Positions 7,880 to 17,463 of a DNA stretch of 64,000 bases are shown in pieces. The first letter of the stretch is position 1; each line of letters begins with the position of its first letter. Under the pieces are notes generated by a model. That model saw only the letters and a program-made list of their open reading frames with translations. It searched no databases and was not told the origin of the DNA. The stretch spans positions 9,052,001 through 9,116,000 of the forward strand of contig CP108400.1 in assembly GCA_045039925.1 (NCBI GenBank), given 5' to 3'. Origin of the DNA: Yinghuangia sp045039925 (GTDB taxonomy: Bacteria > Actinomycetota > Actinomycetes > Streptomycetales > Streptomycetaceae). Position numbers and translations under genes: made by a program.

Positions 7880-8494
7880 ATGTTCACGAGCCTGCGGTGC
7901 GCCCGCGACCAGATCGGTGTCGAGCAGGAGCCTGCGGTCGGACCGAGACCGGTGGATGACCTGCCCGCGCCGGGGGAGTACGACGCGGATCCGGGCGCCG
8001 ACCTGGCGGAACGGATCTACCAGCGGCACGCGGCGGCGCTGCTGGCCTTCTGCACGAAGCTGACGTCCGGCGACCGGCAGTGGGCCGAGGACGTCGTCCA
8101 GGAGACGATGCTGCGGGCCTGGCGCCACGCGGAGTTGCTGGGCGACCAGTGCGAGACGCTCATGCCGTGGTTGATCACGGTGGCGCGCCGCATCGTCATC
8201 GACGACATCAGGGCCCGCAAGACCCGCCCCCCGGAGTGCGCCCCCGGGCCGCTGGACTACCTGGCGGCCGACGACCCCTGCGAGGCGCTGCTGACCCGGT
8301 TGGCCCTCGGCGAGGCGCTGCCCACGCTCGCGTGGCACCACCGCGAGATCCTTTTCGAGGTCGTGGTCAGGGACCGCGACCTCAAGGAGACCGCGGCCGC
8401 CCTCGGCATACCGGTCGGCACCGCCAAGTCCCGCAGGTTCTACGCCGTTCGCGCGCTGCGCGAGGCGCTCGCGGCTCACGACTGCGTCGCCTGA
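7880..8494 (+). CDS. ECF RNA polymerase sigma factor, island-associated
   Basis: A 204-residue ECF sigma factor. Region 2 spans AERIYQRHAAALLAFCTKLTSGDRQWAEDVVQETMLRAWRH. Region 4 spans LPTLAWHHREILFEVVVRDRDLKETAAALGIPVGTAKSRRFYAVRALREAL. The ATG at 7880 follows GGGGAGG by about 10 bases; the reading extends upstream to 7799 but that part covers promoter sequence. No anti-sigma gene is adjacent. The last 19 bases overlap the 3' end of the giant convergent gene (8476-16380). Its own promoter matches the motif found at the other island promoters, so it is the best candidate to recognise them. That link rests on motif placement and is not proven. Confidence 0.93.
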   Translation: MFTSLRCARDQIGVEQEPAVGPRPVDDLPAPGEYDADPGADLAERIYQRHAAALLAFCTKLTSGDRQWAEDVVQETMLRAWRHAELLGDQCETLMPWLITVARRIVIDDIRARKTRPPECAPGPLDYLAADDPCEALLTRLALGEALPTLAWHHREILFEVVVRDRDLKETAAALGIPVGTAKSRRFYAVRALREALAAHDCVA

Positions 8495-11400
8495 TCGCCG
8501 CCGCCGCCGTCGTCCTCCGGCGGGACGGGGTCCGTCGCGTCGATGGTCAGGGGCGGCGGCGGGGTCGGGGGCGTCAGGCCCACGCCGCCCCGGAACGCCG
8601 GATTGAACACGTAGTTGTTGAACATGCTGGTGCCGAAGCTGAGCGAGCCCCTGAGCAGGATGTCCGACAGTCCGCTCTTGCGCCAGTAGCGCCCGGCCAG
8701 GAAGCCTTCGAGGCCGAAGCGGGCCGCGCCGACCGAGGCGCCCGCCACCACCGCACCCGCCATTGCCTGGGCACCCACCAGCAGCGCGTCCGCGCCGTAG
8801 TAGTGGACGCCGTTCCGGTCGCCGAAGACGGCCGCGTTGACGGCGCCGTTGACGAACGCCTGGAGCGGCGACACCAGGAACGCGGCGACCCCGAACTGGT
8901 ACGTCCCCGAGCGCCACCGCAGCGGCGTGTCGAAGTGGCTCCAGTCCGAACGCCATTGGTCGCCGAAGTAGGGGTTGTGGTTGAACGGCTTGCCGAAGTC
9001 GTTGGCGAGCAGCCCGTCCTTGAAGCGCTTCGGCGACAACGCCCCGCCGCCCGCCCGCAGTTCGTGCAGTCGGGAGGCGCCGGCCGCGAACGCGCCGCCG
9101 ACGGCCGCGTTGAGGGCGACGCGGCCCAGGTCCGTCAGCGTGAAGTCGCCGTCGTTGATGATCAGGGTCGCGATCGTGCCCGAAAGGGCCTCGACGACGA
9201 AGCCCTGGATCCCGTCCAGGCCGGCCTTCTGCCACGCCTTCTGGTTGAACGTCCACAGGCCCGAGCCGTTCTGGACGGCACCCGGGACCGCGGGCGGCCC
9301 CCACTGGAAGCGGTTGGTGTCGCGCAACATACGGTTGTAGCCGCGGAATTCGTTGAAGAAGCCCTTGTTGTCGACCAGCCGGCCCGCCTGCTGGAACCCG
9401 TCCGGGACCTCGTACCCGGTGACCCAGGAGCGCTCCGGGTTCCACCCGCTGCCGGGCGCGCCGATCTCCCACACCTTGGTGGATGTGGTCTGGAGGGCGA
9501 CGAGGTTGTGGTTGGCGTCGTACTCGCGCCACTGGAGGTACTTCAGGTCCTTTTCGAGATAGCCGGTGACCGCACCGGTGTTCGGATCGACGACGGGCTC
9601 GTGCGAGCGGTACCCGTCGCCGTTGCGGATCTCCAGCCACCGGTCGGCGCTGCGGGTGAGGTTGCCGTTCGCGTCGAAGGAGTGGTGCCACTGCTTGATC
9701 GTCTCGAACGTGCCCGGGTTGAACTCGCGTACGACGGTGCGGGCGTTGCCGGGCCCCACCAGCTCGTCCCGCCAGCCGCCGCCCGGCAGCGGCGTCCGCT
9801 CGGCGGACCACCCGGCGGGCAGGGCCTCGGCTGCGCCGCCGGCACCCTTGACCGTCCAGCGCGTCGTGTCCGATCCGACGTCGCGGACGGCGTGCAGGGT
9901 CCGGCCGCCGTCGAGGTGGGTGACCTCGCGGACGACCCGGCCGTCGGCGCCGAGGTCGCGGTAGCCGTCGTCGAACGGACGGTTCCAGAGCGTGTTCCCG
10001 TCCGCCTTGTTCGTGACCCGCACCCCGGTCAGCGGGACCTCCGGCGCGTCCGCGGCGTCGCTCGCGCGAACCGTCACCACGGTGCCGTCCCCGTTCTGCG
10101 CGGACCATGTCCAGTTGCCGCTGCGGGGGTTGCCCTCGGCGTGCAGGAAGACGCCGTTCCCCAGGTCGTCGCGCCGCGCCACGATCTGTCCGAAGCGGCT
10201 CTTCTCGATCCAGTCGCCGGCGCCGAAGTCGGCGTTGTGCGGCACGGGGGTCCCGAACTCGCGGACGTTCCCGGAGTTGCCGAAGGTCGCGCGGTGGACG
10301 ACCACCCCTCCGGCGTCGTTCGTGCGCACGTCGAACCACTGGGTGCGGTGGCCCGGCGAGGCCGTCGGGGCGGCGGTCGGGTCGCCCCCGAAGACCCGGT
10401 TCCCGGTGTGCACGACGTTGCCGGCGCCGTCCTTCTCGACCCATCGGGTGGGGTTCGCCGGGTCGACGCCGTATTCGAGCTTGTTGCCGTTGGCCAGCAC
10501 CCGGCTCTCGCGGACCAGCACCCCGTTCTCGGTGAAGTCCTGCCAGGTGCCGTCCATCCGGGTGAAGCGGATTCCGCTCCGGCCCTCGACCGTCAGGCCG
10601 TCGGGGCCCTTCTCGTTCCACCGCCAGTGGCGGAACAGCCGGTCCTCGGAGCCCGGGAAGTCCGCGCGGCCGGCCCATGACGAGTCGAACCGCTGCTGGT
10701 GGATGCGGCGCAGCTTGAGCACGTTTCCGTCCGCCAGCCGCTGCGCGGTGGCCACCTCCTCGAAGACGTAGTTGATCTCCCGGTAGTCGGAGATCTTGGC
10801 CGCGTCGTCGGCCCCGGCCGGATTCCAGGTGAACTCGCGGAAGTTGCGGTTCTTGTCGATCGCCGAGAAAAACTTGCCGTCCGTCGGCGACCCGTAGCGC
10901 AGCGGGGAGAACTGCTGCTGCGCCACCAGGCGGTCCGCGCCGTCGGCCAGGTGGACGGGGCGGTTCTCGATGTGGGTGATGACGTCCTGCCACGCCTTGC
11001 CGCGGCCGGCCTCGGTGTCCCGGGTTCCCCGAAGGATCTCGTTGCCCTGCGCGTCGAACCGGGTCCATGTGGTGGCCGCGCCGTCCGGGTGGAACTCCGC
11101 GCGCAGCAAACCCTTGTCCGCGAGGACGCGGTACTCGTAGGCCTTGGTGCCGACGAGGTGCCGGTCGACGCCGAACTTGCCCGAGGTGACGTCGCGGTAG
11201 TTCTCGGCCCAGTCCACGTACCGCGCGCCGTGCCGGATCGCGTTGCCGTTCCGGTCGAACTCCTTCCACACCCAGCGGCCGGTGTGGTCGCGGTACGACT
11301 CCTTCGTGCCGAAGGTCCCGTCCGCCTGCGCGATGCGCTCCTTCGTGAAGACCGGGCTCCCGTTGGCGTCCATGAGCTTGTACGTGCCGTTCGGTCCCGG

Positions 11401-14400
11401 CACGACGTCGCCGGTGTGGATCTTCGTGGTGAGGGGCACGGGTGCCGGGGCCGCGCCCGGCGCACCGCCTGCCGCCCTCGGCGGCGTCCGCATGTCCTGC
11501 CAGGTGTTGGTGTTCCAGTCGATCACGCGGCGGTCGCCGTTCCTGAGCTCCAGGCTCCTCAGGTCGCCGGTGGCGTCGTCGAACGTCCTCGCCGGGATGC
11601 GGTTGTTGGTCAGGTCGACCACGGTGTGGGTGCCGTTGCCGTTCAGTGTGGAGCGTTCGAGGACGGACGGCCGCGGTATGTCGCGGCGCAGGACGATGTC
11701 GAGCAGCGACGGATTGCCGGGGTCGCCGCCGTGCCAGCGCTCCCAGGCGTGCGGGCTGTCGGCCCGGGTGTCGACCACCCGGAAGTCGCCCCGACCGAGG
11801 GCGTCGGCCTGCCAGCGCACCGACCCGGGGTCGGCGGTGTTCCAGATCTCGAACGCGCGGGTCGCGTTCGTGCGCGGGTCGACCAGGTGGTACTGCCCGT
11901 TCGGCAGCCGGCGCCCCTCGCCGACGACGATCCGGGCGCCGGGATCGGCGCTGTTCCACAACTGGAAGTCGAACGTGCGGCCGGGCGTCCGGTCGGTGAT
12001 CTGGAACAGCCCGGCGTGGGGCCCGCCGGGGACGAGGTCGGCCTGCATGCGCGCCTCGGCGCCGGGCGCGAGGGCGGGCCGGTCCCAGATCTGCCAAGGT
12101 GTCGTCGCGCCGGGGGTGTTGTCGACGATCCGGTACGTGCCGTCCGCCTGGAGGTCCGCCGACTTGAGGATGGTCCTGGTGGACGGGTCCCCGGTGTCCC
12201 AGACCTGCCACGGGTTCGTGGTGCCGGGCGTCTCGTCGGTCATCCGGAACGTCCCGTCCGGCTGCCGGTCCGCCCACTTGAGGGTGGTGTGCGCGGCGTT
12301 GTCGGGGCTGTCCCACACCTGCCACGGCCGGTCGCCGTTGGGCCGGAAGTCCCGGAACTCGAAGGTGTTCGCGTTCGGCCCGGGGCCGACGCGTTCGAGC
12401 ACGTTGTGGTTCCCCACGTCCCCGGAGTCCCAGCGCTCCCACGTGCGCGGGGCGCGGCCGGGTGCCCCGTCGAAGACCATGTGGGTGCCGTCCGCCTGCA
12501 CGACCCCTTCGCGGAGCACGTTCGGGCGGGCGGCGTCGGCGTTCCCCCAGACCTGCCAGTTCGGATAGCCGGGCGCCAGCGGATGGCCGGCCTCGACCTT
12601 GAAGCGGCCGTCGCCGAGCGCCGTGCCGAACCGCTGGACGGTGTGCGCGTCGACCGCCGCGTTGTCCCAGACCTCGAAGGCGCGAGGTGCCCCCGGCGCG
12701 GTGTGCGTGACCTGGACGCCGCCGCCCGGGAGATGGTCCGCGCGGGCCAGGACCGTGTGCCCGCCGGGGTTCGGGTTCGCGTTGTCCCGCAGCTCCCACG
12801 CGCGGCCGGGATTGGTCTGGTCGACGTGCTGGAACCTGCCGTCGGGCAGGCGCGTGAGCGACTCGACCACGTTGTGCGTACCCGGGTTCGGGCTGTCCCA
12901 GCGCTCCCACGAGGCGCTTCCCGGGGGCGGGTTCAGGTGGTCGACGTGCACGTTGGTGCCGGGGCCGGGGGCCGCGCGCGAGACCACCTGGCGCCCGGCG
13001 AGGTCCGAGCTGTCCCAGTGCTCCCACAGCACCCGGCCGTCGGAGGCGCGGTCGAAGACCTGGAACCCGGGGCCGCCGGGCATGTCGCGCCCTTGGTAGA
13101 CCGGGGTCCCGTTGTTGTCCCAGATCTCCCAGCGGTATCCGCCGGCGGTCGCGCCGCCCGCCCCGTCCCCGGCCGCCCCCGGCGCGATGTGGAAGCGCTC
13201 GCCGTCGATGCGGCGGCCGTTCTCGACCACCGTGTGCCCGCCGGGGGAGTTCGGGCCGCCGTGCCAGACCTCGAAGGTCCCGTCGCCGCCCGCCCCGACG
13301 ACGCGGAAGTCGCCGTTCTCCATGCGGAACGCCGTGTGGGTGGGCACCGGGTTGGCGGTGCCGGGGTCCCTGCCCTCCCAGAGCTGCCAGGCCACGGGGG
13401 AGTTCGGGTCGTGGTTGACGTACTGGATGCGCTTGTCGGTGAGGAGGCGCGTCTCGCTGACCGTCTGCATCTGGTCGTCGACGATGCGCCAGGTGCGGTC
13501 CGGATTCAGGATCTTCTGGCCGTCCGCCGGGACCTGGCCCAGGACCGTGTTGGAGTAGGTGACCCGGTTGGGCAGCAGGGAGCCGCCGTAGACGCCGGGG
13601 TGCGCCTTCCCCCACTCGGTCATGAACCGGGTGTGCAGCGTGGACGCCGCCGCGGGGTCGACGTCCCAGGCGCGCAGGTTCCCCGCGGCCCTGGCGACCT
13701 CGCTGCGCGCGTCGGTCACCGCGTTGCGGGCCAGGGCGAGTTCGGAGGCCAGGTTCGCGCCGCTGTGCTCCTCGCCGGCGTTGGCCATGCGGACGGCGAG
13801 GTCGTCGTACGTCCGCTGGGCGTTCACGAGACCCCCCTGCGCCAGGTTCAGCTCCTGCCACGCGGCGAGCCGGCTGTGCGGGAGGTCGGGATCCGCCTTC
13901 GGCTTGCCCTTCCCGACGTCCGACCGGTCGGCCAGGTCGTCGAGCAGCCTGCCCCACAAACCGCTCTGTGCGGCCGGGGTGTTGAGGGTGCCTTCCGGGA
14001 CGGCGACGCGGATCGCGCGGGCCACCGTGTCGTCGGCGAGCCGGACCGCGGTCGCGGCCGCCCCCATGCCCAGGAAGGCGAGGATGTCCGAGCCCCATCC
14101 CCCGCCGGCCCCCGGCACCGGCCGCGACCCCGCGGGGAAGGACGGGGGAAGGGGCGGGGTGGACGCATGGCCCGGTGCGGGCGTCGGGACGCCGTCGCGG
14201 AATCCCGGCGCCCCCGGCCCGGGGGTGGTGAAGGCGGCGGGGGCGCTCGGCACACCCGATCCCGGGTGCGTGGCGCTGCCGGGAAGCGTGGAGGGGCTGT
14301 ACATCACGGAGTTCGTGCCCGGCACGGCGCCCGGGGTGCTCCCGACCGGGCCGAGCGGGGTGGCCGGGCCGCCCGGACCGCCCGGCGGCAGCGCGTAGCG

Positions 14401-16380
14401 CGCGATGTTCGGGTTGGCGGTCTCGCCGAGCGACCGGACGGCGCTCATGTCCATGCGGTCGAGCCCGCGGGCGAGCCCCAGCACGAGGTCCGTCGCCGCC
14501 TCCAGATGCATCGTCGCGCCCTTGTTGGCGGCGGCGATGTCCGAGAAGTTGACGCCCAAGCGGTTCAGTCCGAGCGCGGGCGGGTCGATCATGCCCAACG
14601 GACCGGCACCGGGACCGGCACCGGGACCGGTGCCGGTCCCGCTCATCGAGAAGCCGTTGCGGGTCGCGATCGGCCCCGGCCCCGTTGCGCTGTTGTTGAG
14701 CAGATTGGCCAGGGTGTGCGACCCCGGCCCGTCGGCCAGCCCCGCGGCGAGGTGCGGGGCCGGCACCGGAGGGACGCCGAGCGCCATCTGGCCCGTGGGC
14801 ACCGGGCCCGGGGACCCGACGGAGGACACGGGGATGTGCAGGCCCTTGGCGTTCACCGTCGTCGCCCCGACGCCGGGGAGGGTGCCGGGCTCGGGAACGG
14901 ACAGGCCCTTGGAGTTCGTGTTGAACACGGTGCCGTCGAGGGTCATGACGGACTTGGGCACCATCAGCTTGCCGGTCTCCCCGCCGGGCATGAAGGCGCC
15001 GACGTTGACGCCCTTGGCACCGCCGACGTCGCCGAGCTTCAGCGGGGACGGCAGCGGTGCCGAACGGATCGGCATGGCCGCGTCCGACGTACCGAAGGGG
15101 TTCGGCATGTTCTTGCCGATGATCGGGGCGATCGCGAGGTTGCCGGCGATGCCCACCAGCTTGTTGACCGTCGCGAGGCCGTCCGCGGCGAACCTGGCCT
15201 TGACCGCGCCGTGGCCCCACCCGACGCCGCGTTCGACGAAGCCCATTTTGAAGGCGTTGACCACGCCGAACCGCTGGATGTCGCGGGCCGCCACCGGCAG
15301 CACCGTGCCCAGCCAGCGCCATCCGCCGAAGTTGTACCGGACCACTCCGGGGACCATCTTGAAGGCGGTGACCACCAGTCCGCCGCCGGAGCGGAGCAAC
15401 CCCGGCAGCCCTCTGAAGCCCGAGACGACCCACATCCCGGCCTTGGACACGATGGTGAAGCCGAAGGTGATCGCGCCCTTGCCCAGGATGCCCAGGGCGT
15501 TGACCGGGTTTCGCACGAACAGGGTGCCCCAGGACACCATGTTCCGCCCGGCGATCGCCAGTGCGCCGCGGCCCGAGGCCATCGCGTCCGAGACGAAGCT
15601 GCGGAGGCTCTTGAAGAGGTTGCCGGCGGTGCCCACGGCCAGCAGCGGCTTGGTGGTCGGGCCGAGCAGGCCGAGGCCGGCGAACACCAGCTGAGCGACG
15701 GTGGCCTTGCCGTTGGCGTAGTCGACCGCGGTCTTGACGAAGATCGCGGCGTTGAGGCCGAAGGCGATGAGGCCGAGCGGACCGCCCAGGATGATGGCCG
15801 GGAGGGTGAGGACCAGGGCGAGGATGCCGAGGGTCTGCCAGAACTCGTCCCAGAAGCTGGTCAGGTCCTTGAAGTCCTTGCGCCCCATGCGGATCCGGTC
15901 GGCCGCCGCGTTGCCGGCGTTCTGCTGGTCCTGGCGCGCGCGCTCGGCCTTCGCCCGCAACGCGGCGATCTTGCGGTCGAATTCGTCCCGGGCGGTCCGC
16001 GACTCGGGGGTGTCGTCGCCCGGGCGCTCGCCCAGCGCCTGGGCCTCGGCGAGGGCGCCGTCCGCATCGCGCTGCGCGGTGGCCATGGCGTCCGAGTACT
16101 GCGTGAACGCCTGGAACGTCTCGTCGGAGGAGTAGATCAGGCTCTGCAGGAACGGGCCGATCTTGTCCTTCATGTGGTCGCGGAGGGCGTCGGCGGTCTT
16201 GCCGCGGAAGTTCGCGTCGCCGGCGGTGCCCATCGCGGCGTCCAGGCCGCCCTTCAGCTCCTGGGTGAGCTGCCGCATCTGGCGGAAGAACTCGATGTTG
16301 CGGGTGATGAGCTCGAGTTCGCCCGGGGTGGGGTCGCCGCCGAGATCGAGAGCTGACCAGTTCGTCGGCCGCGGCGGCAT
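8476..16380 (-). CDS. Giant (2634 aa) repeat-rich protein, candidate type VII-secreted effector
   Basis: Residues 1-170 are helical and WXG/LXG-like (ITRNIEFFRQMRQLTQELKGGLDAAM, then NFRGKTADALRDHM with FRG where WxG would be). Hydrophobic segments follow (about 182-235, with more to about 350), then a Pro/Gly-rich linker (about 520-720). Residues about 990-1560 hold some 15 imperfect repeats of the type W-E/Q-x-W-D-x-x-D-P-G...L-P-D-G-x-F-x-V-x-D. Residues about 1560-2250 have RHS/YD-like strands (FDRNGNAIRHG, FDAQGNEILRG, FDANGNLTRS). The end has Gly/Ala-rich hydrophobic stretches and a Pro/Asp tail. I see no recognisable nuclease or other toxin motif. ATG at 16380 follows AAGGAGG by 5 bases. 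Position beside WXG-like and EccC genes suggests a secreted effector or surface protein; confidence in that role is moderate. Confidence 0.85.
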   Translation of the reverse strand: MPPRPTNWSALDLGGDPTPGELELITRNIEFFRQMRQLTQELKGGLDAAMGTAGDANFRGKTADALRDHMKDKIGPFLQSLIYSSDETFQAFTQYSDAMATAQRDADGALAEAQALGERPGDDTPESRTARDEFDRKIAALRAKAERARQDQQNAGNAAADRIRMGRKDFKDLTSFWDEFWQTLGILALVLTLPAIILGGPLGLIAFGLNAAIFVKTAVDYANGKATVAQLVFAGLGLLGPTTKPLLAVGTAGNLFKSLRSFVSDAMASGRGALAIAGRNMVSWGTLFVRNPVNALGILGKGAITFGFTIVSKAGMWVVSGFRGLPGLLRSGGGLVVTAFKMVPGVVRYNFGGWRWLGTVLPVAARDIQRFGVVNAFKMGFVERGVGWGHGAVKARFAADGLATVNKLVGIAGNLAIAPIIGKNMPNPFGTSDAAMPIRSAPLPSPLKLGDVGGAKGVNVGAFMPGGETGKLMVPKSVMTLDGTVFNTNSKGLSVPEPGTLPGVGATTVNAKGLHIPVSSVGSPGPVPTGQMALGVPPVPAPHLAAGLADGPGSHTLANLLNNSATGPGPIATRNGFSMSGTGTGPGAGPGAGPLGMIDPPALGLNRLGVNFSDIAAANKGATMHLEAATDLVLGLARGLDRMDMSAVRSLGETANPNIARYALPPGGPGGPATPLGPVGSTPGAVPGTNSVMYSPSTLPGSATHPGSGVPSAPAAFTTPGPGAPGFRDGVPTPAPGHASTPPLPPSFPAGSRPVPGAGGGWGSDILAFLGMGAAATAVRLADDTVARAIRVAVPEGTLNTPAAQSGLWGRLLDDLADRSDVGKGKPKADPDLPHSRLAAWQELNLAQGGLVNAQRTYDDLAVRMANAGEEHSGANLASELALARNAVTDARSEVARAAGNLRAWDVDPAAASTLHTRFMTEWGKAHPGVYGGSLLPNRVTYSNTVLGQVPADGQKILNPDRTWRIVDDQMQTVSETRLLTDKRIQYVNHDPNSPVAWQLWEGRDPGTANPVPTHTAFRMENGDFRVVGAGGDGTFEVWHGGPNSPGGHTVVENGRRIDGERFHIAPGAAGDGAGGATAGGYRWEIWDNNGTPVYQGRDMPGGPGFQVFDRASDGRVLWEHWDSSDLAGRQVVSRAAPGPGTNVHVDHLNPPPGSASWERWDSPNPGTHNVVESLTRLPDGRFQHVDQTNPGRAWELRDNANPNPGGHTVLARADHLPGGGVQVTHTAPGAPRAFEVWDNAAVDAHTVQRFGTALGDGRFKVEAGHPLAPGYPNWQVWGNADAARPNVLREGVVQADGTHMVFDGAPGRAPRTWERWDSGDVGNHNVLERVGPGPNANTFEFRDFRPNGDRPWQVWDSPDNAAHTTLKWADRQPDGTFRMTDETPGTTNPWQVWDTGDPSTRTILKSADLQADGTYRIVDNTPGATTPWQIWDRPALAPGAEARMQADLVPGGPHAGLFQITDRTPGRTFDFQLWNSADPGARIVVGEGRRLPNGQYHLVDPRTNATRAFEIWNTADPGSVRWQADALGRGDFRVVDTRADSPHAWERWHGGDPGNPSLLDIVLRRDIPRPSVLERSTLNGNGTHTVVDLTNNRIPARTFDDATGDLRSLELRNGDRRVIDWNTNTWQDMRTPPRAAGGAPGAAPAPVPLTTKIHTGDVVPGPNGTYKLMDANGSPVFTKERIAQADGTFGTKESYRDHTGRWVWKEFDRNGNAIRHGARYVDWAENYRDVTSGKFGVDRHLVGTKAYEYRVLADKGLLRAEFHPDGAATTWTRFDAQGNEILRGTRDTEAGRGKAWQDVITHIENRPVHLADGADRLVAQQQFSPLRYGSPTDGKFFSAIDKNRNFREFTWNPAGADDAAKISDYREINYVFEEVATAQRLADGNVLKLRRIHQQRFDSSWAGRADFPGSEDRLFRHWRWNEKGPDGLTVEGRSGIRFTRMDGTWQDFTENGVLVRESRVLANGNKLEYGVDPANPTRWVEKDGAGNVVHTGNRVFGGDPTAAPTASPGHRTQWFDVRTNDAGGVVVHRATFGNSGNVREFGTPVPHNADFGAGDWIEKSRFGQIVARRDDLGNGVFLHAEGNPRSGNWTWSAQNGDGTVVTVRASDAADAPEVPLTGVRVTNKADGNTLWNRPFDDGYRDLGADGRVVREVTHLDGGRTLHAVRDVGSDTTRWTVKGAGGAAEALPAGWSAERTPLPGGGWRDELVGPGNARTVVREFNPGTFETIKQWHHSFDANGNLTRSADRWLEIRNGDGYRSHEPVVDPNTGAVTGYLEKDLKYLQWREYDANHNLVALQTTSTKVWEIGAPGSGWNPERSWVTGYEVPDGFQQAGRLVDNKGFFNEFRGYNRMLRDTNRFQWGPPAVPGAVQNGSGLWTFNQKAWQKAGLDGIQGFVVEALSGTIATLIINDGDFTLTDLGRVALNAAVGGAFAAGASRLHELRAGGGALSPKRFKDGLLANDFGKPFNHNPYFGDQWRSDWSHFDTPLRWRSGTYQFGVAAFLVSPLQAFVNGAVNAAVFGDRNGVHYYGADALLVGAQAMAGAVVAGASVGAARFGLEGFLAGRYWRKSGLSDILLRGSLSFGTSMFNNYVFNPAFRGGVGLTPPTPPPPLTIDATDPVPPEDDGGGGDQATQS

Positions 16381-16469
16381 GGTGCCTCCTTCTGGTGTGG
16401 ACCTGCGCCTCCCCTACGGGCCGGGTGGGGGCGGGGTTCACGATGTCCGGGGAATTTCCGTCCCGGCAT

Positions 16470-16493
16470 GAACCCGCCCGGCCGAAACGCACG
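16470..16493 (+). promoter_or_regulatory. Weak fifth match to the island promoter (GAACC-N14-GCACG)
   Basis: GAACC (16470-16474), 14 bases, GCACG (16489-16493), then TTGACGG. The last 12 bases agree with GCATCTTGTCGG at 9 positions. No CRP-like box sits at the expected distance. It lies 47 bp before the WXG-like start. It is either a degenerate member or a chance match. Confidence 0.3.
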
Positions 16494-16539
16494 TTGACGG
16501 TGGCAGGGGCGGTGACTCGCCCGCGGAAAAGGAGGCTCC

Positions 16540-17337
16540 GTGCCCGATCTGGTGCTCGACTACGCGCTCTTGCGGAAACTCGGTACGCAAGTCAAGGAGG
16601 TGTCGGAGAAGTTCGACCAGGCCAACGGCACCAAGTACGGCGCGTTCAAGCTGTCGTACGAGACCACGGGATGCAACGCGCTCGACTACGAGATGGAGGA
16701 CCTCCAGGTCACCTGGACCGACCAACTGGACGCGGGCAAGAAGGAGATGGCGGCCTTCGCCGAGGTGTGCCTCGGGCTCGCCCAGGCGTGGTTCGAGACC
16801 GACGCGCAGGCGGCCGCGGAGATCGGCGCCCAGAACGCGAACTACCTGATCGCCGAGTACGAGCAGCGCAAGGCCGCGCGCGAGCAGGCCCAGTGGCTCA
16901 AGGACCACCCGTACCGCTGGTCGTTCACCGACCACACCGGCAAGACCTACGAGTACACCATCGACCTGTGGGACCCCGACCGGCCGCTGCCCGAGGTCGG
17001 GGCGCCGAACGGGGACTACTTCCAGAACACGCCGGACGGCGGGTCGGTGCACACCAAGATCAATCCGGACGGCTCCGCGACCACGTGGGTCAACCGCCCG
17101 GACGGCATGAACTACGCGCAGACGTCGAACACCGTCCGCGACGAGAACACCGGCGTCGTGACCAACACGACGAGCGTGGTCCACGCGGACGGCAGCACCG
17201 ACAGCACGGTCACGAAGATCAACCCGGACGGCAGCGGCTCGATGGTCGTGACCGGGGGAGAGGACGGGCCGGTGTCGTACTCGCGCGGACCGGGTGGCAC
17301 CGAGTGGGTCAAGGACCCCGCGTCCGAGGACGAATAG
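16540..17337 (+). CDS. WXG100/ESX-like protein with beta-repeat tail
   Basis: A 265-residue protein starting GTG with AAGGAGG 5 bases upstream. Residues 1-125 are predicted helical (LRKLGTQVKEVSEKFDQANGTKYGAFKLSYETTGCNALDYEMEDLQVTW...AAFAEVCLGLAQAW), like the ESAT-6/WXG superfamily hairpin but without a clean WxG turn. The second half consists of short strand repeats with NPDG cores (HTKINPDGSATTW, VTKINPDGSGSMV, HADGSTDSTV), similar in style to the repeats of the giant neighbour. It is divergent from the giant gene and convergent with the EccC gene. I infer a secretion substrate or chaperone/partner of the giant protein. The fold call is moderate and the function unproven. Confidence 0.8.
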   Translation: MPDLVLDYALLRKLGTQVKEVSEKFDQANGTKYGAFKLSYETTGCNALDYEMEDLQVTWTDQLDAGKKEMAAFAEVCLGLAQAWFETDAQAAAEIGAQNANYLIAEYEQRKAAREQAQWLKDHPYRWSFTDHTGKTYEYTIDLWDPDRPLPEVGAPNGDYFQNTPDGGSVHTKINPDGSATTWVNRPDGMNYAQTSNTVRDENTGVVTNTTSVVHADGSTDSTVTKINPDGSGSMVVTGGEDGPVSYSRGPGGTEWVKDPASEDE

Positions 17338-17423
17338 CGGCCGGCGAGGACGAACAGCGGCAGCGCACGAGGTCGGCAGAACTCACGGCCGACAGTGCGG
17401 ACGGCCGTAGGGGCCCTGGCAGT

Positions 17424-17458
17424 CCCGTCGGTGGCGGCGTGCCGCCGCCACCGACGGG
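17424..17458. terminator. Bidirectional terminator hairpin
   Basis: CCCGTCGGTGGCGGC (17424-17438), loop GTGCC, and its exact complement (17444-17458). This 15-bp perfect stem lies between the convergent WXG-like and EccC genes and can serve both. Confidence 0.8.
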
Positions 17459-17463
17459 TGCCG

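Noticed and set aside
10699..16356. An 1885-residue open frame on the plus strand
   Set aside because: Antisense shadow of the giant gene. Its composition is Arg/Val/Gly-rich with no motif and no ribosome site.
7424..16492. A 3022-residue open frame on the minus strand
   Set aside because: It is a shadow of the 2634-residue gene in another frame: Arg/Pro/Gly-rich, with no domain, and it runs through several real genes and promoters.
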